Below are positions 36,241-38,806 of a stretch of DNA of 38,806 nucleotides, piece after piece. Both the position numbers and the translations under genes were made by a program. Every line of letters starts with the position of its first letter. The stretch's first letter is position 1. The stretch is from JAGLWP01 sp964406515 (GTDB taxonomy: Archaea; Nanobdellota; Nanobdellia; Pacearchaeales; GW2011-AR1), in the NCBI GenBank assembly GCA_964406515.1, contig CAYORV010000005.1, positions 1 to 38,806 of the forward strand, written 5' to 3'. The notes beneath the pieces are model-generated. The model worked only from the letters and a program-made list of their open reading frames with translations, was not told where the DNA came from and did no database searches.

Positions 36241-38806
36241 TTATTTATTCGCCTTCTCAACAACTTTCTTTGCCGCAGTTTTTTTCTCGTCTTCTTTTTT
36301 TGTTAGATTACCAATAACTTTAACTAACAATCCAGGCAAACCAGTTCCAACAGGCACAGGCTGATTAAGAATTATGTTTTCAATAACACTTGATAATTTA
36401 TCCTCGCTTCCTTTTATTGTTGCATTAACAAATTGCTTTTCAGGAGTTTCAAAAGTTGCCCTAGCTAAGATTGAAGATTTCTGAGATATAATTCCCATTC
36501 TTGTAACACCCTTAATATCTCCTGTATTAGTCATTGCATCCGAAATAAGTTCCAAGTGCCTCATATCAACATTTAATCCCTGGGTATTAATAACATGATA
36601 AATCTCGTTGATAATTAATTGTCTTGCCGCTTCAACTCCGAAGGTTTTTGCGACCTCATGTAAATCATTAGAAAGAATTTTATTTGTATCAACTTCTTTA
36701 AACTGAACTAATTCCTTTAAATTTGTTCCAAGAGTCATTATTATAAAATCTCCGCCCCGTTTCACAATCAAAACCTGTTGAACGCCCTTAACACCAGAGA
36801 TTATTGTTTTTTTCAATTTTTCCTTGAGTTGATAAATTTCCTTAAAATCAAATTCAGAAGCATTTAATGTTATTGAATCTGTCTTTTCTTTGGCTGTAAA
36901 ACCAAGATCATTTAATTTATCAACAACTTTTCCTATTGAAGTATGAGTTTGTTTAATACCTTTTTTATCAATTTTTATTTTAATCATTTTGCTACTAAAA
37001 TCTAAATCAATCTCCGATGCTATTTCTTTCAATGTAACTTCCTTAATTCTTTCTGCAAAAATCTTCGCTTCTTTTTCATTGTTATAATTATTAGTTAGAT
37101 AAATCTCCATTTTTGGTGAAGAAGGTTTTTTTCTTGCATCAAAAATTTCTATAAGTCTTGGAAGACCCATTGTAACCTGCATTTCTTGAACACCTGCAAA
37201 ATGGAAAACATTTAACGCCATTTGTGTTGAAGGTTCACCAAAAGATTGAGCAGTAATAATTCCAATAGATTCTCCAGGATCTATTTTTTTCTTAGAATGA
37301 AGCTGAGAAACATCTAATCCGTCAATACCATATACATATTGTATAACATTATTATTACTGTCTCTCACTGTTCCATCATACTCTACTCTTAAATCTTGTA
37401 AAGCATTAGCAAGTCTTCTATAAAGATAACCTGATTTCGGTGTTCTCAAAGCAGTATCCATCAAACTATCTCTTCCAGTTATCGCACCAAAGAAAAATTC
37501 ATCAGGTCTTAATCCTCGGATAAAAGAACTTTTAATAAATCCTCTTGATTTTGGAGATAAATCTTTTTTCTTAAAAAAAGATAAAGTTCTACCCGTATAA
37601 CCTATTTCAATTCTCTTACCCCATAAAGCCTGCTGTCCAACACAACAAGCCATCTGTGTAATATTCAAAATATTTCCTCCACCACCAGATTTTATCATAT
37701 AATTTACAGGATTATTTTCTGGAAAATTCTTCTTAACAACCTCTCCAATTTTTGTTCTAATTTCGTTCAAAACCTGAAGGATTCCAATTTCTCGAGATTC
37801 TTCATAATTTTTTCCGGGAATTCTTTCAAGATTTCCTTGATTATACAATTCAATTATTTCTTCTGTCTTTTTTTCAGCTTTTTTAACAATCTCTTCTCCT
37901 GAATCAATAACACTTTGATCTAAATCTAAATCTTCAAGAGAAATTGTTATACCCCTATCAGAAAGATAATTTTTTCCTAAATTAAATGCTTTTTTTATTG
38001 TATCAAAAGTTTCATCCTTTCCTAGAACTTTATCAATCTCTTTAATGAGCTCCCCGTCTTCAGTCGCAAAAGTAGTTTTATCTATGTGACCTTTAATAAT
38101 TTTACCTTCTTTAATAGAAATAGAATCATTTAAAAAATTAATTTTTGGTAATATTTCTGAAAAAACCTCTGAACCTGCAACAGTTTTCTTTGAAATCTTT
38201 GCATCTATTCCAGATTTGTAAAGTATTTGATTTGCATAATCTCCTGTAATTTCTTCTTCACCTAATAAATAATTTCCAGTAATAGCGTCAGAGATACATC
38301 CAATAAGATTAGTATTATTTTTCGGAGAGAATATATTTTCTTTAACATCTAAAAGAATTTTTGCTTCTGCTCTGGCTTCTTCATTTTGGGGCGAGTGAAT
38401 ATTCATTTCGTCTCCATCAAAATCCGCATTATATGGAAAACATGCAGAAGGATGCAATCTAAATGTTCTACCAGGAAGAATTCTCGCAAAATGCGCCATT
38501 AAACTTCCCCTGTGCAAACTTGGATGTCGATTAAATAACACAATATCTCCTTCTTGAAGATGTCTTTCAACCTTATAACCTGGGATAAGTTCATTGATTA
38601 TTTCTTCCTTTAGTTCAAGAGTTATTTTTTTCCTTTTTCCATCTGGCCTTATAACATAACTCGCACCAGGATAAATTTCTGCTCTTTTCACTAATTTCTT
38701 CATTCTTTCAAGATTCAAATCTGTAACACTTTCAGAAACTGTAACCACTTTTGCGATTTCAAAAGGAATTCCAACTTCGTTACTTTCTATATCGGGGTCA
38801 GGAGAA
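36241..38806 (-). CDS. rpoA: RNA polymerase subunit A, A' and A'' fused, N-terminus beyond right edge
   Basis: The frame is open to the right edge (reading SPDPDIESNEVGIPFEIAKV before the first in-window start), so the 5' part is missing; about 855 residues are visible. The catalytic Mg-binding NADFDGDEMNIH, the bridge-helix region (TGRDSLMDTALRTPKSGY) and LYRRLANALQDLRVEYDGTV belong to A'. The frame then continues without break through KKKIDPGESIGIITAQSFGE and GLPRLIEIFDARKKPSSPKM, which belong to A''. Most archaea encode these as two genes; here they are one polypeptide, as in eukaryotes and a few archaeal lineages. It is upstream of nusA on the minus strand. Confidence 0.95.
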   Translation of the reverse strand, partial: SPDPDIESNEVGIPFEIAKVVTVSESVTDLNLERMKKLVKRAEIYPGASYVIRPDGKRKKITLELKEEIINELIPGYKVERHLQEGDIVLFNRHPSLHRGSLMAHFARILPGRTFRLHPSACFPYNADFDGDEMNIHSPQNEEARAEAKILLDVKENIFSPKNNTNLIGCISDAITGNYLLGEEEITGDYANQILYKSGIDAKISKKTVAGSEVFSEILPKINFLNDSISIKEGKIIKGHIDKTTFATEDGELIKEIDKVLGKDETFDTIKKAFNLGKNYLSDRGITISLEDLDLDQSVIDSGEEIVKKAEKKTEEIIELYNQGNLERIPGKNYEESREIGILQVLNEIRTKIGEVVKKNFPENNPVNYMIKSGGGGNILNITQMACCVGQQALWGKRIEIGYTGRTLSFFKKKDLSPKSRGFIKSSFIRGLRPDEFFFGAITGRDSLMDTALRTPKSGYLYRRLANALQDLRVEYDGTVRDSNNNVIQYVYGIDGLDVSQLHSKKKIDPGESIGIITAQSFGEPSTQMALNVFHFAGVQEMQVTMGLPRLIEIFDARKKPSSPKMEIYLTNNYNNEKEAKIFAERIKEVTLKEIASEIDLDFSSKMIKIKIDKKGIKQTHTSIGKVVDKLNDLGFTAKEKTDSITLNASEFDFKEIYQLKEKLKKTIISGVKGVQQVLIVKRGGDFIIMTLGTNLKELVQFKEVDTNKILSNDLHEVAKTFGVEAARQLIINEIYHVINTQGLNVDMRHLELISDAMTNTGDIKGVTRMGIISQKSSILARATFETPEKQFVNATIKGSEDKLSSVIENIILNQPVPVGTGLPGLLVKVIGNLTKKEDEKKTAAKKVVEKANK

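Overview
The window is archaeal, AT-rich and densely packed. Informational genes are of archaeal type: a diphthamide-type EF-2 with Dph5, an archaeal DnaG-like primase, a DTD2-type D-aminoacyl-tRNA deacylase (DtdA), TrmB, and archaeal S7, S12, NusA and RNA polymerase A. Most genes have a TATA-like box about 25 nt before the start codon and little or no leader. Genes are small and many are unrecognised. This fits a small-genome DPANN archaeon (Woesearchaeota/Pacearchaeota-like); that placement is an inference from gene content. No rRNA or CRISPR array was seen, and no gene-free stretch exceeds 300 bases.

Layout. 1-1268: 5' part of a secreted coiled-coil protein running off the left edge. 1515-1598: tRNA-Leu with a repeat element at its 3' end. 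1.6-6.05 kb: small proteins, an FTR-like Fe-S protein divergent from argS, and a TrmB regulator. 6.1-12.3 kb: ileS, dph5, dtdA and small genes. 12.4-13.2 kb: tRNA-Ser with a related repeat element, an unknown gene and initiator tRNA-Met. 13.3-17.25 kb: rnhB, a Nudix gene and an SMC-like gene whose middle carries a Rad50-type zinc hook. 17.3-22.2 kb: a surface protein, an HExxH protein, dnaG and small genes. 22.2-23.7 kb: tuf behind a 56-residue ORF. 23.7-28.5 kb: a 4.8 kb transposon. 28.6-29.7 kb: a three-gene toxin-antitoxin-like operon. 29.8-38.8 kb, minus strand: rpoA (A' and A'' fused, partial), nusA, rps12, a small ORF, rps7, two inserted genes, fusA and a trypco2-like gene.

The str-type translation cluster, normally compact, has been opened by accessory DNA in two places. 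Between rps7 and fusA sit two single-gene cassettes, and a copy of the last ~17-20 bp of rps7 lies at the end of rps7 and of each cassette. Between fusA and tuf lie the toxin-antitoxin-like operon and a transposon with 17-bp terminal inverted repeats and a 9-bp target duplication. The transposon carries a DDE transposase plus a cargo of small regulators, a PIN-nuclease pair, a Cas2/VapD-like protein and membrane or repeat proteins. Both class II tRNA genes show a similar logic: 15-17 bp of the tRNA 3' end is repeated downstream, with a shared 26-nt core between the copies. The 3' ends of essential genes therefore look like recurrent insertion sites in this genome.
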